A DNA stretch of 64,000 nt. Origin: Dissulfurispira thermophila (GTDB lineage Bacteria; Nitrospirota; Thermodesulfovibrionia; Thermodesulfovibrionales; Dissulfurispiraceae). The translations under genes were made by a program, and so were the position numbers. The notes beneath the pieces are model-generated. The model did not search any database. It had not been told where the DNA came from and saw only the letters and a list, made by a program, of their open reading frames with translations. The stretch covers positions 62,001-126,000 of the forward strand of contig NZ_AP022873.1 of NCBI RefSeq assembly GCF_014701235.1, written 5' to 3'. Positions 29,034-38,287 of this stretch are shown one piece after another (within the stretch, counting starts at the first letter, position 1; every line of letters begins with the position of its first letter).

Positions 29034-30429
29034 GATATTAATAATAGAAGATGAACCGACCATGAGGGTTGGGATAAGTCACCTTCTCACATCTTCTGGT
29101 TATGTAGTGAAAACCTGTGGAGATGGGGCAGAGGGGCTTTCTGTGATAGAGAAAGAAGGCTTTGATTTAATTATCACAGACCTCAAGCTTCCTAAATTTG
29201 ACGGGCTTGCAATCCTAAAGCATGTAAAGAAAACAACCCCAGAGACAGGTGTTATTATTATGACAGCTTATGCTGATGTTAGGACAGCAGTACAGGCTAC
29301 CAAAGATGGGGCTTTTGATTATATCGCAAAACCATTTTCTAACGATGAGATACTGATTATAGTAGAAAGATTTTTAAAATTTAAAAACCTCGAAATAGAG
29401 TTGAGTCGTCTTAAGGAGTCTGTAAATAAACAGATAGGGTTTGAAAATATTGTAGCTATAAGCCCTTCAATGAAGGATATTTTTGACCGTATATCATCTA
29501 TAGCCAAAACAGACATCCCTGTTCTTATTCAGGGAGAAAGCGGCACAGGAAAAGAACTCGTGGCAAATGCAATCCATAACCTCAGCTTGAGAAGAGACAA
29601 GCCATATATAAAGATAAATTGTGCTGCAATACCAGAGAATCTTTTTGAATCTGAGCTTTTTGGTCACGAAAAGGGTGCTTTCACAGGCGCGGTAATAACA
29701 AAAAAGGGTAAATTTGAATTTGCAGATAAAGGGACTATATTTTTCGATGAGATAGGGGATATGCCTTTAGGGTTACAGGCAAAACTTTTGAGGGTTATTG
29801 AAGACCAGACCATTACGCGACTTGGCGGCAATAAACCTATCAATGTAAATGTAAGAGGGATATTTGCAACAAGCAAAAATCTAAAGGATTGCGCTACTGC
29901 CGGCTCATTCAGAGAGGATCTCTTTTACAGGATAAATATAGTTCCTATAATTATTCCACCTTTAAGAAAAAGGAAGGAAGATATTCCCTGTCTTATAGAG
30001 CATTTTTTAAAATGTTTTGGAGAGAAATACTCAAAACCTGAACTGAAGGTTTCACCCAGTGCATATGAATCCTTAATGTCTTATGATTATCCAGGAAATG
30101 TTCGTGAACTGAAGCATGCTATAGAGCGAGCAGTCTTGCTCTCTAAAAATGGATTGATAGACATAAAGGATCTTCCAGATGAATTCTTCATTCAAAAGAC
30201 AGAAAATACACCTCTTAATTTATCACTTCAGGATGGGGTTATGTTTGCAGAGAGGCAGATAATAATTAATGCATTGAAAGAGACAAGAGGCAAAAAAATA
30301 GAGGCTGCAAAAAGACTCGGAATAAGCAGAAAGGTCCTCTGGAAAAAAATTAAAGAATATAATATTCAAAATGTTTCCCAATGGGAACAAAAATCCAATA
30401 ATGTTCCCAAAGAGAAACATGATGATTAG
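29020..30429 (+). CDS. NtrC-family sigma-54-dependent response regulator
   Basis: A 469-residue activator. The receiver domain (about 4-118) has the phosphoacceptor aspartate in LIITDLKLPKFDG. The AAA+ domain has Walker A GESGTGKE, the sigma-54 contact loop GAFTGA, Walker B GTIFFDEIGDMP and the arginine-finger region. The Fis-type helix-turn-helix is AAKRLGISRKVLWKKIKEYNI. Translation may begin at GTG 29020 or the adjacent ATG 29023. The last ~20 codons, after the HTH, lie over two palindromes that look like this protein's own binding sites, upstream of a sigma-54 promoter for the transporter gene. Confidence 0.95.
   Translation: MMKGKILIIEDEPTMRVGISHLLTSSGYVVKTCGDGAEGLSVIEKEGFDLIITDLKLPKFDGLAILKHVKKTTPETGVIIMTAYADVRTAVQATKDGAFDYIAKPFSNDEILIIVERFLKFKNLEIELSRLKESVNKQIGFENIVAISPSMKDIFDRISSIAKTDIPVLIQGESGTGKELVANAIHNLSLRRDKPYIKINCAAIPENLFESELFGHEKGAFTGAVITKKGKFEFADKGTIFFDEIGDMPLGLQAKLLRVIEDQTITRLGGNKPINVNVRGIFATSKNLKDCATAGSFREDLFYRINIVPIIIPPLRKRKEDIPCLIEHFLKCFGEKYSKPELKVSPSAYESLMSYDYPGNVRELKHAIERAVLLSKNGLIDIKDLPDEFFIQKTENTPLNLSLQDGVMFAERQIIINALKETRGKKIEAAKRLGISRKVLWKKIKEYNIQNVSQWEQKSNNVPKEKHDD
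30372..30389. promoter_or_regulatory. Putative activator site 1 (UAS) for the NtrC-type regulator
   Basis: TGTTTCCCAATGGGAACA is an 18-base near-perfect palindrome within the end of the regulator gene. The reverse complement of site 2 matches it at 15 of 18 positions. Centres of the two sites are 30 bases apart, about three helical turns. Confidence 0.65.
30402..30419. promoter_or_regulatory. Putative activator site 2 (UAS)
   Basis: TGTTCCCAAAGAGAAACA, an inverted version of site 1, ends 65 bases before the -24 element. The spacing is typical of enhancer sites of sigma-54 activators. Confidence 0.65.
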
Positions 30430-30484
30430 CCTGCTATCTCTCCAAGTCCTTGTTTTTCAAAATAATTCTTCCAATAGCTATTAA

Positions 30485-30500
30485 TGGTATCCTTGTTGCA
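30485..30500 (+). promoter_or_regulatory. Sigma-54 promoter of the YeiH-type transporter gene
   Basis: TGGTAT-CCTTG-TTGCA matches the -24/-12 consensus TGGCAC-N5-TTGCA, with GG and GC ten bases apart. It lies downstream of an NtrC-family gene and its candidate enhancer sites, 168 bases before the transporter start. Confidence 0.7.
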
Positions 30501-30667
30501 TAAAATATATCTTCAGGGGGGGCAATTAATTAAAGTAAGTGTGAGGCAGACACGCTCACAGACACACCGTAAACACACATGAGTTTTAAAAAAGGGGGTG
30601 ATAAAAACAGATTATTTGAAATGCAAGAATCATGATCAGAAATTTTAAGAAGGGAGGTAGTAAGTAT

Positions 30668-32482
30668 ATGGTAGAGAAAGGGCAAGGAATAGATGAAGAT
30701 AAACTATCAGAAGGAAGATGTGACACAGTAGAGACCTGCGAGCCTGAGCTAAAGAAAGGTATAAGTGAAGACTGGTTGTCCTTATGGTTAGGATTATTCA
30801 TATTTGCACTTTCACTCTTTGCATTTACAGGGAATGATATTCTTGGCTGGGCAACATCAACAAAGGTTTGGACAGATATTAACAAATCAATCTCGCCTGT
30901 ATCAAAGAAATTTCAGACAGTAAAAGGTGAAATCACAAAGATCGAAGACAACAAGGTTACCCTTAAAAAAGCAGACGGTAAAGAAGAAACTATTACTGTA
31001 AAGGATGCCTCAGGATTAAAGATAGGCGATACATATGAAAAGAAGGGCATTTCTGGGTTCACATCATTAATAATGACCTATGTTTTTTTGCTGGTAGTAA
31101 TGGGTATAGGTGCTGCTGCATTGAGGGCTAATATAGGCAAATTTGTAGTCGGATTTACGATAGTTTTCTGGATTTCCTATATATGTTGGCTCATTGGTCA
31201 TTATGCATATATAGCAGCCCTTGACCCCAAAAAATCAGGAGTGACATGGTCACTAAGGCTTTCTGGCGAGGCTGGGTTTATTATCGCCCTTATAGTTGGG
31301 CTCATCATAGGAAACTTCTTCCCAAAAGTCTCTGCAACACTAAAAGAGGTTTTAAGGCCCGAGTTATTTGTAAAGACAGCGATTGTTATAATGGGGTCTC
31401 TTCTTGGTCTTAAGGCTGCAGAGTCACTCGGTCTTGCAACAGCAGTTATGTTCAGGGGTCTTTGTGCTATTGTAGAGGCATACCTCATCTATTGGGCAAT
31501 TGTTTATTTTGTTGCGAGAAAATACTTTAAATTCAGCAGAGAATGGGCAGCACCCCTTGCATCAGGTATATCCATATGTGGGGTCTCAGCCGCTATAGCA
31601 ACGGGAGGTGCGATAAGGGCAAGGCCTGTGGTTCCTGTAATGGTCTCCTCTCTGGTGGTTATTTTTGCTGTTATAGAGCTTGTAATATTGCCGTTTTTTG
31701 CTCAACAAGCGCTATGGAAAGAGCCTCTTGTGGCTGGTGCATGGATGGGTCTTGCTGTTAAGACTGATGGGGCAGCAGTAACAAGCGGGGCAGTCACAGA
31801 TGGGCTTATCAGGGCAAAGGCACTTACAGAGGCGGGCATAAATTACAAAGAGGGTTGGATAACAATGACCGCCACCACAGTGAAACTCTTTATAGACATA
31901 TTTATAGGGGTATGGGCATTTATTCTGGCACTAATATGGTGTACTAAAATCGAGTGTAAGGAAGGACAAAAAGTTCAAGCCATAGAGATATGGCACAGAT
32001 TCCCTAAGTTTGTGCTTGGGTATGCCATAACATTCATTATATTTCTGTTAATCTGCTTACCTGCTACAAGGGCAATACAGCCTGTGGATGAAAAGGTAAA
32101 ACCAATAAAAGAAGAAATAGTTAAATTGGAAAAACAGCTTCCCACAGTTACAGAACCTGCAGCACAAGCAGCCTTGAAAGAAAAGATCAAGGCAAATAAA
32201 GACAAAATAAAAGAATTAGAGTCACCGATTAAAGACCAAAAAACAACTATAGCAAGGGCAAAGGATGCAACAAGCGGAAGCAATGTGTTCAGGGTGATGT
32301 TTTTCCTTCTCACCTTCTTTACAATAGGCGTAGTATCCAATTTTAAGAAGTTGTGGGAAGAAGGGATTGGTAAACTGGCAGCGGTCTATATACTCTGCCT
32401 GTTTGGGTTCATTATATGGATAGGACTGGTTATCTCATGGATATTCTTCCATGGCGTAAAACCGCCTGTGATAACGGGATAA
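30668..32482 (+). CDS. YeiH-family putative sulfate exporter, enlarged
   Basis: A 604-residue member of the YeiH/Cons_hypoth698 transporter family (usually about 340-350 residues). The core has LSGEAGFIIALIVGLIIGNF, VKTAIVIMGSLLGLKAA, ASGISICGVSAAIATGGA and the WMGLAVKTDGAAVTSGA block. Two soluble inserts set it apart: a beta-rich stretch at about residues 78-122 (VKGEITKIEDNKVTL...) and a charged coiled coil at about 480-540 between the last membrane segments. I choose the ATG at 30668 because of the GGAGG before it; the ATG 36 bases upstream has no such site. The family's substrate is not proven; sulfonate or sulfite-type anions are possible. It is the likely target of the sigma-54 system upstream. 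Confidence 0.82.
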   Translation: MVEKGQGIDEDKLSEGRCDTVETCEPELKKGISEDWLSLWLGLFIFALSLFAFTGNDILGWATSTKVWTDINKSISPVSKKFQTVKGEITKIEDNKVTLKKADGKEETITVKDASGLKIGDTYEKKGISGFTSLIMTYVFLLVVMGIGAAALRANIGKFVVGFTIVFWISYICWLIGHYAYIAALDPKKSGVTWSLRLSGEAGFIIALIVGLIIGNFFPKVSATLKEVLRPELFVKTAIVIMGSLLGLKAAESLGLATAVMFRGLCAIVEAYLIYWAIVYFVARKYFKFSREWAAPLASGISICGVSAAIATGGAIRARPVVPVMVSSLVVIFAVIELVILPFFAQQALWKEPLVAGAWMGLAVKTDGAAVTSGAVTDGLIRAKALTEAGINYKEGWITMTATTVKLFIDIFIGVWAFILALIWCTKIECKEGQKVQAIEIWHRFPKFVLGYAITFIIFLLICLPATRAIQPVDEKVKPIKEEIVKLEKQLPTVTEPAAQAALKEKIKANKDKIKELESPIKDQKTTIARAKDATSGSNVFRVMFFLLTFFTIGVVSNFKKLWEEGIGKLAAVYILCLFGFIIWIGLVISWIFFHGVKPPVITG

Positions 32483-32495
32483 AGGAGGAGATATT

Positions 32496-32657
32496 ATGCC
32501 AGAAGAGCCAAGGTTAGTGGATGAATTAAAAAAAATGGAATATGAACCATTGCTCCCCGTGGAAAAGAAGCTCATTGGCTGGAGCATAGGACTTGGAATC
32601 GGGCTATTAGCAATATTGGTGTGGGTGAGTTATACATTTTTCCCCGGTGGACATTAG
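32496..32657 (+). CDS. Small single-pass membrane protein downstream of the transporter
   Basis: A 53-residue protein starting MPEEPRLVDELKK, with an acidic N-terminus and one hydrophobic helix at residues 27-47. A strong AAAGGAGGAG ribosome binding site precedes the ATG, 13 bases after the transporter stop, and a strong terminator follows. I do not recognise a family. The context suggests an accessory subunit of the transporter. Confidence 0.75.
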   Translation: MPEEPRLVDELKKMEYEPLLPVEKKLIGWSIGLGIGLLAILVWVSYTFFPGGH

Positions 32658-32663
32658 ACACAA

Positions 32664-32699
32664 AATAGGGTGAAGGGTCATCAACCCCTTCACCCTATT
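32664..32699. terminator. Bidirectional terminator hairpin
   Basis: AATAGGGTGAAGGG (32664-32677) and CCCTTCACCCTATT (32686-32699) are perfect 14-base complements with an eight-base loop. It ends the transporter operon on the plus strand and overlaps the uvrB stop codon on the minus strand. Confidence 0.75.
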
Positions 32700-34704
32700 G
32701 CTTATAGCCAATTTTTAGCATCCTATTTTTTAGTTCTTTAATTTTATCTCTTATTTGTGCTGCCCTTTCAAAGTCCAGATTTTTTGCAGCCTCTTTCATT
32801 TCTGTCTCAAGCCTTTTAATAGTATCCTCACTTAATTCATATTCAGCCTTTTCTTCAGCTACCACTGGCACTGTAAAGTAATCTGACTCATAAATTGAGC
32901 TCAATATATCCTTTATGTCGCTCTTTATTGTTTCAGGAGTAATTTTCATTTTCTCATTGTATTCAGACTGGATTTTCCTTCTCCTTTCGGTTTCATCGAG
33001 TGCCTTTTTCATAGAGCGTGTTATTGTGTCTGCATACAGTATTACTTCTCCGTTTATATTTCTTGCTGCACGACCTGCTGTCTGTATTAAAGACCTCTCG
33101 GATCGCAGAAAGCCTTCTTTGTCAGCATCAAAGATTGCAACAAGAGAAACCTCGGGCAAATCAAGCCCTTCCCTCAATAAGTTTACGCCTATCAGCACAT
33201 CAAATTGTCCGAGTCTCAGGTCCCTTAATATCTCTACTCTTTCGAGTGTATCTATATCAGAGTGCAGATACTTTGCCCTTATTCCGAGTTCTATATAATA
33301 ATCTGTCAAATCCTCTGCCATCTTCTTTGTTAATGTCGTAACAAGCACCCTTTCTCCTCTTTCTACTCTTTTTTTAATTTCTCCTAAAAGGTCATCTACT
33401 TGTCCTTTAACAGGTCTTACTGTCATTTTAGGGTCCATAAGTCCTGTGGGTCTTATAATCTGTTCAATAATCCTTCCATTAGATTTTTTGATCTCGTATT
33501 CAGCGGGCGTTGCAGAGACATATATCACCTGGTTTATTCTGCAAGCAAATTCTTCGAATTTCAAAGGCCTATTATCAAGGGCAGAAGGTAATCTAAATCC
33601 ATAATCAACAAGGGTCTGTTTTCTTGAGCGATCGCCTTCATACATGCCTCCGATTTGAGGAATTGTGGCATGAGATTCGTCTATTATCATGAGATAATCT
33701 CCCTTTGAAGGACCACTTATCAGGTAGTCTATAAGTGTATATGGAGGCTCTCCTGGCAGTCTTCCACTTAAATGTCTCGAATAATTTTCTATGCCGTGAC
33801 AATAGCCAAATTCCTTTAGCATTTCAAGATCAAATCTTGTCCTCTGTTCAATCCTCTGAGCATAGAGGATTTCACCTTTATTTTTGAAATAACTTATTCT
33901 TTCTCTGAGTTCATCCTCTATGCCCTTAAATGCCTTTTCGAGTTTTGGTTTTGGAGTAATCCAATGGCTGTTTGGATAAATCACAAGCCTTTGAAGTCTC
34001 TTATTTTTTTGTCCTGTCAGCGGGTCGAACTCATATATAGCATCAATGTCGTCTCCAAAAAATTCTATTCTTATTGCTGTATCGCGTGAAAAAGAAGGGT
34101 ATATTTCAACAATATCACCTCTTACCCTGAATGCCCCTCTTTTGAAATCAGCATCAGAACGAATATAAAGCATTTCGACCAATTTTTTTAAAAGTTCATC
34201 TCGCTTTGTCCTCATCCCTTCTTCAATAAATAGATGCATTCCAAGATAATCTTCTGGAGAACCTATCCCATATATGCACGAAACAGATGCTACAACGATT
34301 ACATCTTTCCTCTCGAGTATTGACATTGTTGCTGAGTGCCTTAATCTATCGATGTCATCATTTATCATGGCATCTTTTTCTATATAGGTATCAGTTGCTG
34401 GTATGTATGCCTCAGGCTGGTAGTAATCATAATAACTGACAAAAAACTCCACCGCGTTTTTAGGGAATAATTCCTTGAATTCACCATACAGTTGAGCTGC
34501 GAGTGCTTTATTATGCGCTATGACAAGGGTTGGTTTATTTACACTATCAATGACATTTGCGATTGTAAATGTCTTGCCAGAGCCTGTGACCCCCATAAGC
34601 ACCTGATGCTTGAGTCCTTTTATAACTCCATCGGTTAGTTGCTCAATGGCATTTGGCTGGTCGCCTTTTGGAGAAAAGTTTGTTGTCAAACTAAACTTGT
34701 CCAT
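32695..34704 (-). CDS. uvrB: Excinuclease ABC subunit UvrB
   Basis: DNA damage verification helicase-like subunit of nucleotide excision repair. The 669 residues contain Walker [10 protein letters not shown], the damage-probing beta-hairpin [12 protein letters not shown], helicase motifs through QTAGRAARN, and the C-terminal UvrC-binding coiled coil (about 630-669, [21 protein letters not shown]). The length is normal. It is a single gene, with a dispersed repeat and a divergent purF upstream. Confidence 0.97.
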   Translation of the reverse strand: MDKFSLTTNFSPKGDQPNAIEQLTDGVIKGLKHQVLMGVTGSGKTFTIANVIDSVNKPTLVIAHNKALAAQLYGEFKELFPKNAVEFFVSYYDYYQPEAYIPATDTYIEKDAMINDDIDRLRHSATMSILERKDVIVVASVSCIYGIGSPEDYLGMHLFIEEGMRTKRDELLKKLVEMLYIRSDADFKRGAFRVRGDIVEIYPSFSRDTAIRIEFFGDDIDAIYEFDPLTGQKNKRLQRLVIYPNSHWITPKPKLEKAFKGIEDELRERISYFKNKGEILYAQRIEQRTRFDLEMLKEFGYCHGIENYSRHLSGRLPGEPPYTLIDYLISGPSKGDYLMIIDESHATIPQIGGMYEGDRSRKQTLVDYGFRLPSALDNRPLKFEEFACRINQVIYVSATPAEYEIKKSNGRIIEQIIRPTGLMDPKMTVRPVKGQVDDLLGEIKKRVERGERVLVTTLTKKMAEDLTDYYIELGIRAKYLHSDIDTLERVEILRDLRLGQFDVLIGVNLLREGLDLPEVSLVAIFDADKEGFLRSERSLIQTAGRAARNINGEVILYADTITRSMKKALDETERRRKIQSEYNEKMKITPETIKSDIKDILSSIYESDYFTVPVVAEEKAEYELSEDTIKRLETEMKEAAKNLDFERAAQIRDKIKELKNRMLKIGYKQ

Positions 34705-34720
34705 AGTTTTATGCTAAAAT
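34703..34720. repeat. 18-bp direct repeat, left copy
   Basis: ATAGTTTTATGCTAAAAT overlaps the first bases of uvrB and recurs exactly at 34844-34861. The two copies flank the dispersed palindromic repeat. The word contains TGCTAAAAT, a possible extended -10 box. Confidence 0.8.
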
Positions 34721-34739
34721 CACATCTGTCCAACTGATT

Positions 34740-34812
34740 CAGGTTAAGGTTAAGGTCGAGGATAAAAAGCAAAACTTACTTTTCACGTCTTTAAATCTCA
34801 ACCTCAACCTTT
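34740..34812. repeat. Dispersed palindromic repeat, copy 2
   Basis: AAGGT-rich left arm (34740-34761), loop with AAAAAGCAAAAC, ACTTTTCA and TTTAAATCT, and an AACCTCAACCT right arm. The loop is about 90 percent identical to copy 1 at 16.6 kb; all differences are T/C transitions. Like copy 1 it lies between divergent genes (uvrB and purF). Confidence 0.75.
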
Positions 34813-34843
34813 CCTTTCACTAAATGAGCATATCTTATTTTGG

Positions 34844-34861
34844 ATAGTTTTATGCTAAAAT
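34844..34861 (+). repeat. 18-bp direct repeat, right copy, with possible purF promoter
   Basis: Exact second copy of ATAGTTTTATGCTAAAAT. TGCTAAAAT at 34853-34861 could be an extended -10 for purF, about 98 bases upstream of its ATG. Confidence 0.6.
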
Positions 34862-34958
34862 ATAACTGATATAAATTTCAAAAAAAGCCATATGATCTTG
34901 TTAAGGGAGCATTAAAAGCAGCGCAATCATTTTTAGAAAAACTATCAAGGCTCAGTGA

Positions 34959-36368
34959 ATGAAAAGCCTCTTTCATAATATCCATGAAGAATGTGGTATC
35001 TTTGGTGTGTATGGACATCCAGAGGCGGCTAATCTTGTATATCTTGGACTTTATGCGCTACAGCATCGTGGGCAAGAAGGGGCTGGTATATGTTCTTCTG
35101 ACGGTGCCCAGTTTCATTTAGAAAAATCTATAGGCCTTGTTGCTGATATATTTACAGAAAAAAGGATAAAGCGTCTTCCCGGAAGCATGGCAATAGGGCA
35201 TAACAGATATTCCACCGCGGGCGGCGGAGGTCTTAAGAATGTCCAACCTCTTGTTGCAAACTATGCACTTGGAACTATTGCAATAGCTCACAATGGCAAC
35301 TTGATAAATGCCGAACGATTAAAAGATGAGTTGGAAACAGATGGTGCCATATTTCAGTCAACATCTGACAGTGAAGTAATTCTTCATCTTATAGCGAGGT
35401 CTAAAGAAGATAACCCGCACTATCGTATTGCAGAAGCACTTAGAAGTGTCAGCGGTGCATATAGCCTTCTTTTTCTGAGGGAATCAGAGTTGATCGCTGT
35501 AAGGGATCCAATGGGGGTTAGACCCCTTTCAATCGGACAGGTTGATGGTGCTTATGTGATTGCATCAGAGACATGTGCTTTTGATCTCATAGGTGCTGAA
35601 TACCTGAGAGATGTGGAGCCCGGGGAGATGGTAATTATAAATCACAACGGACTTCAATCTGTGAGGATATTACAGAGCATCAGAAAGGCATTCTGTGTGT
35701 TTGAATTTATATACTTTGCGCGTCCAGACAGTTATATATTCAATCACATATGTGTCAACACAATGAGAAAGGAATTTGGGAGACAACTTGCAAAAGAGTC
35801 TCTTGTGGATGCTGATATAGTTATACCTGTGCCTGACTCAGGAGTTCCTGCAGCAATTGGTTTTGCAGAACATGGGAAACTCCACTTTGATTTTGGATTG
35901 ATAAGAAATCACTACATAGGAAGGACATTCATAGAGCCAAAACAGAGCATAAGGCATTTTGGAGTAAAGATAAAGCTCAACCCAGTAAGAGATCTATTGA
36001 AAGACAAGAAGGTTATTGTTGTGGATGATTCAATAGTGAGAGGGACAACGAGCAAGAAGATCGTAAAAATGATAAGGGAAGTTGGCGGTGCAAAAGAGGT
36101 TCATATGAGGATATGTTCTCCTCCTACGGTTGGACCGTGTTTTTATGGGATAGATACACCTACAAGACAAGAATTAATTGCATCAAGCCATATTACAGAA
36201 GAGATAAGGAAATATATAACTGCTGATACCCTTTCCTATTTAAGCATTGAGGGATTAAAGAGCATTATTCCTAATCCTGAGAACTACTGCACAGCATGTT
36301 TTGACAACAACTATCCTATACAGTTCCCTGAAGACAGATTAGAACAAATGGAGTTAGTATTTGCATGA
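34959..36368 (+). CDS. purF: Amidophosphoribosyltransferase
   Basis: First committed step of purine synthesis, making phosphoribosylamine from PRPP and glutamine. The N-terminal nucleophile is Cys12 in EECGIFG after an 11-residue propeptide, as in the B. subtilis type that carries a [4Fe-4S] cluster; candidate cluster cysteines are near residues 243, 266 and in [12 protein letters not shown] at the C-terminus. The PRPP loop [14 protein letters not shown] is intact. The product is 469 residues. The stop lies one base before the start of the M29-type gene. Confidence 0.96.
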   Translation: MKSLFHNIHEECGIFGVYGHPEAANLVYLGLYALQHRGQEGAGICSSDGAQFHLEKSIGLVADIFTEKRIKRLPGSMAIGHNRYSTAGGGGLKNVQPLVANYALGTIAIAHNGNLINAERLKDELETDGAIFQSTSDSEVILHLIARSKEDNPHYRIAEALRSVSGAYSLLFLRESELIAVRDPMGVRPLSIGQVDGAYVIASETCAFDLIGAEYLRDVEPGEMVIINHNGLQSVRILQSIRKAFCVFEFIYFARPDSYIFNHICVNTMRKEFGRQLAKESLVDADIVIPVPDSGVPAAIGFAEHGKLHFDFGLIRNHYIGRTFIEPKQSIRHFGVKIKLNPVRDLLKDKKVIVVDDSIVRGTTSKKIVKMIREVGGAKEVHMRICSPPTVGPCFYGIDTPTRQELIASSHITEEIRKYITADTLSYLSIEGLKSIIPNPENYCTACFDNNYPIQFPEDRLEQMELVFA

Positions 36369-36369
36369 G

Positions 36370-37497
36370 ATGATTACAAAGACCATTCAGGCAATATATA
36401 AGACAAATTTAGGAGTTAAAAGAGACGAGAAGGTCCTTGTCTTTACAGACAGGATTACACCTTCGGAAGTCTTACACGAAAACGCCCTTTGTATGCGTGA
36501 AAGGCTGAGGGATATATCTTTATTAACAGCAGAGATTGGAAAGGCATTTACTAAAAAAATTTCTTATTATGAATATGCTGCTACAGGGAGCCATGGTGCT
36601 GAGCCTCCTGAGGAATTGTGGGGCATAGCATTTGGGAAACAGATTGTAAGCGAACTCAAAATGCATAAGCTTTTATCACCCCTTATAAAAAAAGAAGTTA
36701 CAGATAAGGAAATAAACATAGCAGAGGCCATTATTTCTAAAAACAAGCGGTCTGCTGTAAATGTAGTAATTGCCCTTTCAAATTATTCAACGAGCCACAC
36801 GAGATTCAGGGATTTTTTAACTCGCGTATGCGGATGTCGTTATGCGAGTATGCCAATATTCGAGGTCTCGATGCTCGAAACCTCTATGAATGTTGATTGG
36901 AAAAGGCTTTCAAAAAGGACCAAGTCCATAGCAAGAATTGTTAATACAGCAGAAACCATAGAAATAAAAACCCCAAATGGCACTTACATCACCATGTCAA
37001 AGAAAGGTAGAAAGGCATTATCTGATGATGGCATACTCACAAAACCCGGGTCATTCGGCAATCTTCCATCAGGTGAGGTCTTTTTTGCACCTGTTGAAGG
37101 AAGTGCAAAGGGAAGGCTTGTTCTTGAATGGGCTCCAACAAGGGAATTAAAATCTCCCATAACTTTAATCATTGAGAAAGGCATTGTAAAAGAGATAATC
37201 GGAGATGAGCCTTATGCTGATTTGCTAAGGGCAAAGCTCAATGAGAGGGATGAAAACAAAAATATTGCAGAGCTTGGAATAGGAACGAATGACAAGGCAA
37301 AGAGGCCTGACAATATCCTCGAATCAGAGAAGATTTTAGGGACAATACACATTGCCCTTGGTGATAACAGTTCCTTTGGAGGAAACATAAAGACGCCATT
37401 TCATCAGGATTTTGTGTTTTTCAAACCGACGGTAAGGCTGATAAAAAAGGACCGAAGTGAGACATATCTGATTAAAAATGGGGTGTTGATGCCCTGA
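36370..37497 (+). CDS. M29-type (thermophilic metallo) aminopeptidase-like protein
   Basis: A 375-residue cytoplasmic protein that resembles the aminopeptidase T / M29 peptidase family. The C-terminal half has the family blocks GNLPSGEVFFAPVEGSAKG, AELGIGTNDKAKRPDNILESEKILG split by the metal-binding glutamates, and GTIHIALGDNSSFGG. The N-terminal part is more divergent, so catalytic competence is uncertain. I use the ATG at 36370, which follows the purF stop by one base; a TTG three codons upstream is possible. GGAG in the end of purF supports coupling. Confidence 0.78.
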   Translation: MITKTIQAIYKTNLGVKRDEKVLVFTDRITPSEVLHENALCMRERLRDISLLTAEIGKAFTKKISYYEYAATGSHGAEPPEELWGIAFGKQIVSELKMHKLLSPLIKKEVTDKEINIAEAIISKNKRSAVNVVIALSNYSTSHTRFRDFLTRVCGCRYASMPIFEVSMLETSMNVDWKRLSKRTKSIARIVNTAETIEIKTPNGTYITMSKKGRKALSDDGILTKPGSFGNLPSGEVFFAPVEGSAKGRLVLEWAPTRELKSPITLIIEKGIVKEIIGDEPYADLLRAKLNERDENKNIAELGIGTNDKAKRPDNILESEKILGTIHIALGDNSSFGGNIKTPFHQDFVFFKPTVRLIKKDRSETYLIKNGVLMP

Positions 37498-37537
37498 TAG
37501 GTAGTTATATGGGACAGACTGTTTTTTATGTAAGAGT

Positions 37538-38176
37538 ATGAAAACTTTATCACGCGATACTTTCATCGAAATTTTTCCATTTTTCAGGAAAGCGCCTGAT
37601 AGTCTAATAGAAGAAATCCTGTCAACAGCTCGTTATCAAGCCTTTTTAGCTAATACGATTGTCTATACTGAAGGGGATTCATGCTCATCCATCGCTCTTT
37701 TGCTTTCAGGAGAAATCAGAGTTTATAAGATCGGAGAGAACGGTCGTGAGATAACATTATACGAGATTGGTGCGGGAGAAACATGCATACTCAATGCATC
37801 TTGCATATTGTCTTCTAAAAAGTATCCAGCGCATGCCTTATCCACGAAAGGGGGAAAGATGATGCTTATCCCCTCCAGAGAGTTCCGCGGGATGGTTGCA
37901 AGATATGAGGACATGAGAGACTTTATTTTTGGACTCCTCAGCGATCGCCTTACGGCTGTGATGGCTCTTGTAGAAGATGTCGCATTCGGCAGAATGGATG
38001 AAAGACTGATAGATTACATCATCGAAAAATCTGAGGATGGCATTTTGAATGCAACACATCAAAAGATAGCAAGCGACCTCGGCACATCGAGAGAGGTTGT
38101 AAGTAGGCTGCTGAAGGATTTCGAGAGAAAGGGTAAAGTTATCTTATCAAGAAATTCCATTCAATTGAAAAATTGA
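37538..38176 (+). CDS. Crp/Fnr-family transcriptional regulator
   Basis: A 212-residue regulator with an N-terminal cyclic-nucleotide-binding-type barrel (about 10-130) and a C-terminal winged helix (helix-turn-helix HQKIASDLGTSREVVSRLLKDF near 167-190). It lacks the N-terminal cysteine cluster of FNR and the full cAMP-phosphate pocket of CRP, so its signal is unknown; one conserved-looking cysteine pair lies in ETCILNASCIL, a pattern found in DUF2892-associated and redox-responsive regulators. A palindrome between this gene and the DUF2892 gene is its probable operator. Confidence 0.88.
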   Translation: MKTLSRDTFIEIFPFFRKAPDSLIEEILSTARYQAFLANTIVYTEGDSCSSIALLLSGEIRVYKIGENGREITLYEIGAGETCILNASCILSSKKYPAHALSTKGGKMMLIPSREFRGMVARYEDMRDFIFGLLSDRLTAVMALVEDVAFGRMDERLIDYIIEKSEDGILNATHQKIASDLGTSREVVSRLLKDFERKGKVILSRNSIQLKN

Positions 38177-38203
38177 ATTTCTAACAAAATCTAAATCCTC
38201 TTT

Positions 38204-38218
38204 TGTGACTTTGTCACA
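38204..38218. promoter_or_regulatory. Crp/Fnr-type palindromic operator
   Basis: TGTGACTTTGTCACA is a perfect palindrome around a central T, 70 bases before the DUF2892 ATG and 28 bases after the stop of the Crp/Fnr-family gene. The half-site TGTGA is the CRP-type half-site, though the half-sites are five rather than six bases apart. Confidence 0.6.
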
Positions 38219-38287
38219 TACACCACTATGCCGCATCCTTTAAACTGAATCCATGAAGCATAAAAAATTTTCAGGAGGTGAGCAGAG

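Noticed and set aside
30632-30667. Earlier start of the YeiH-type transporter
   Set aside because: No ribosome binding site precedes this ATG, while GGAGG precedes the ATG at 30668.
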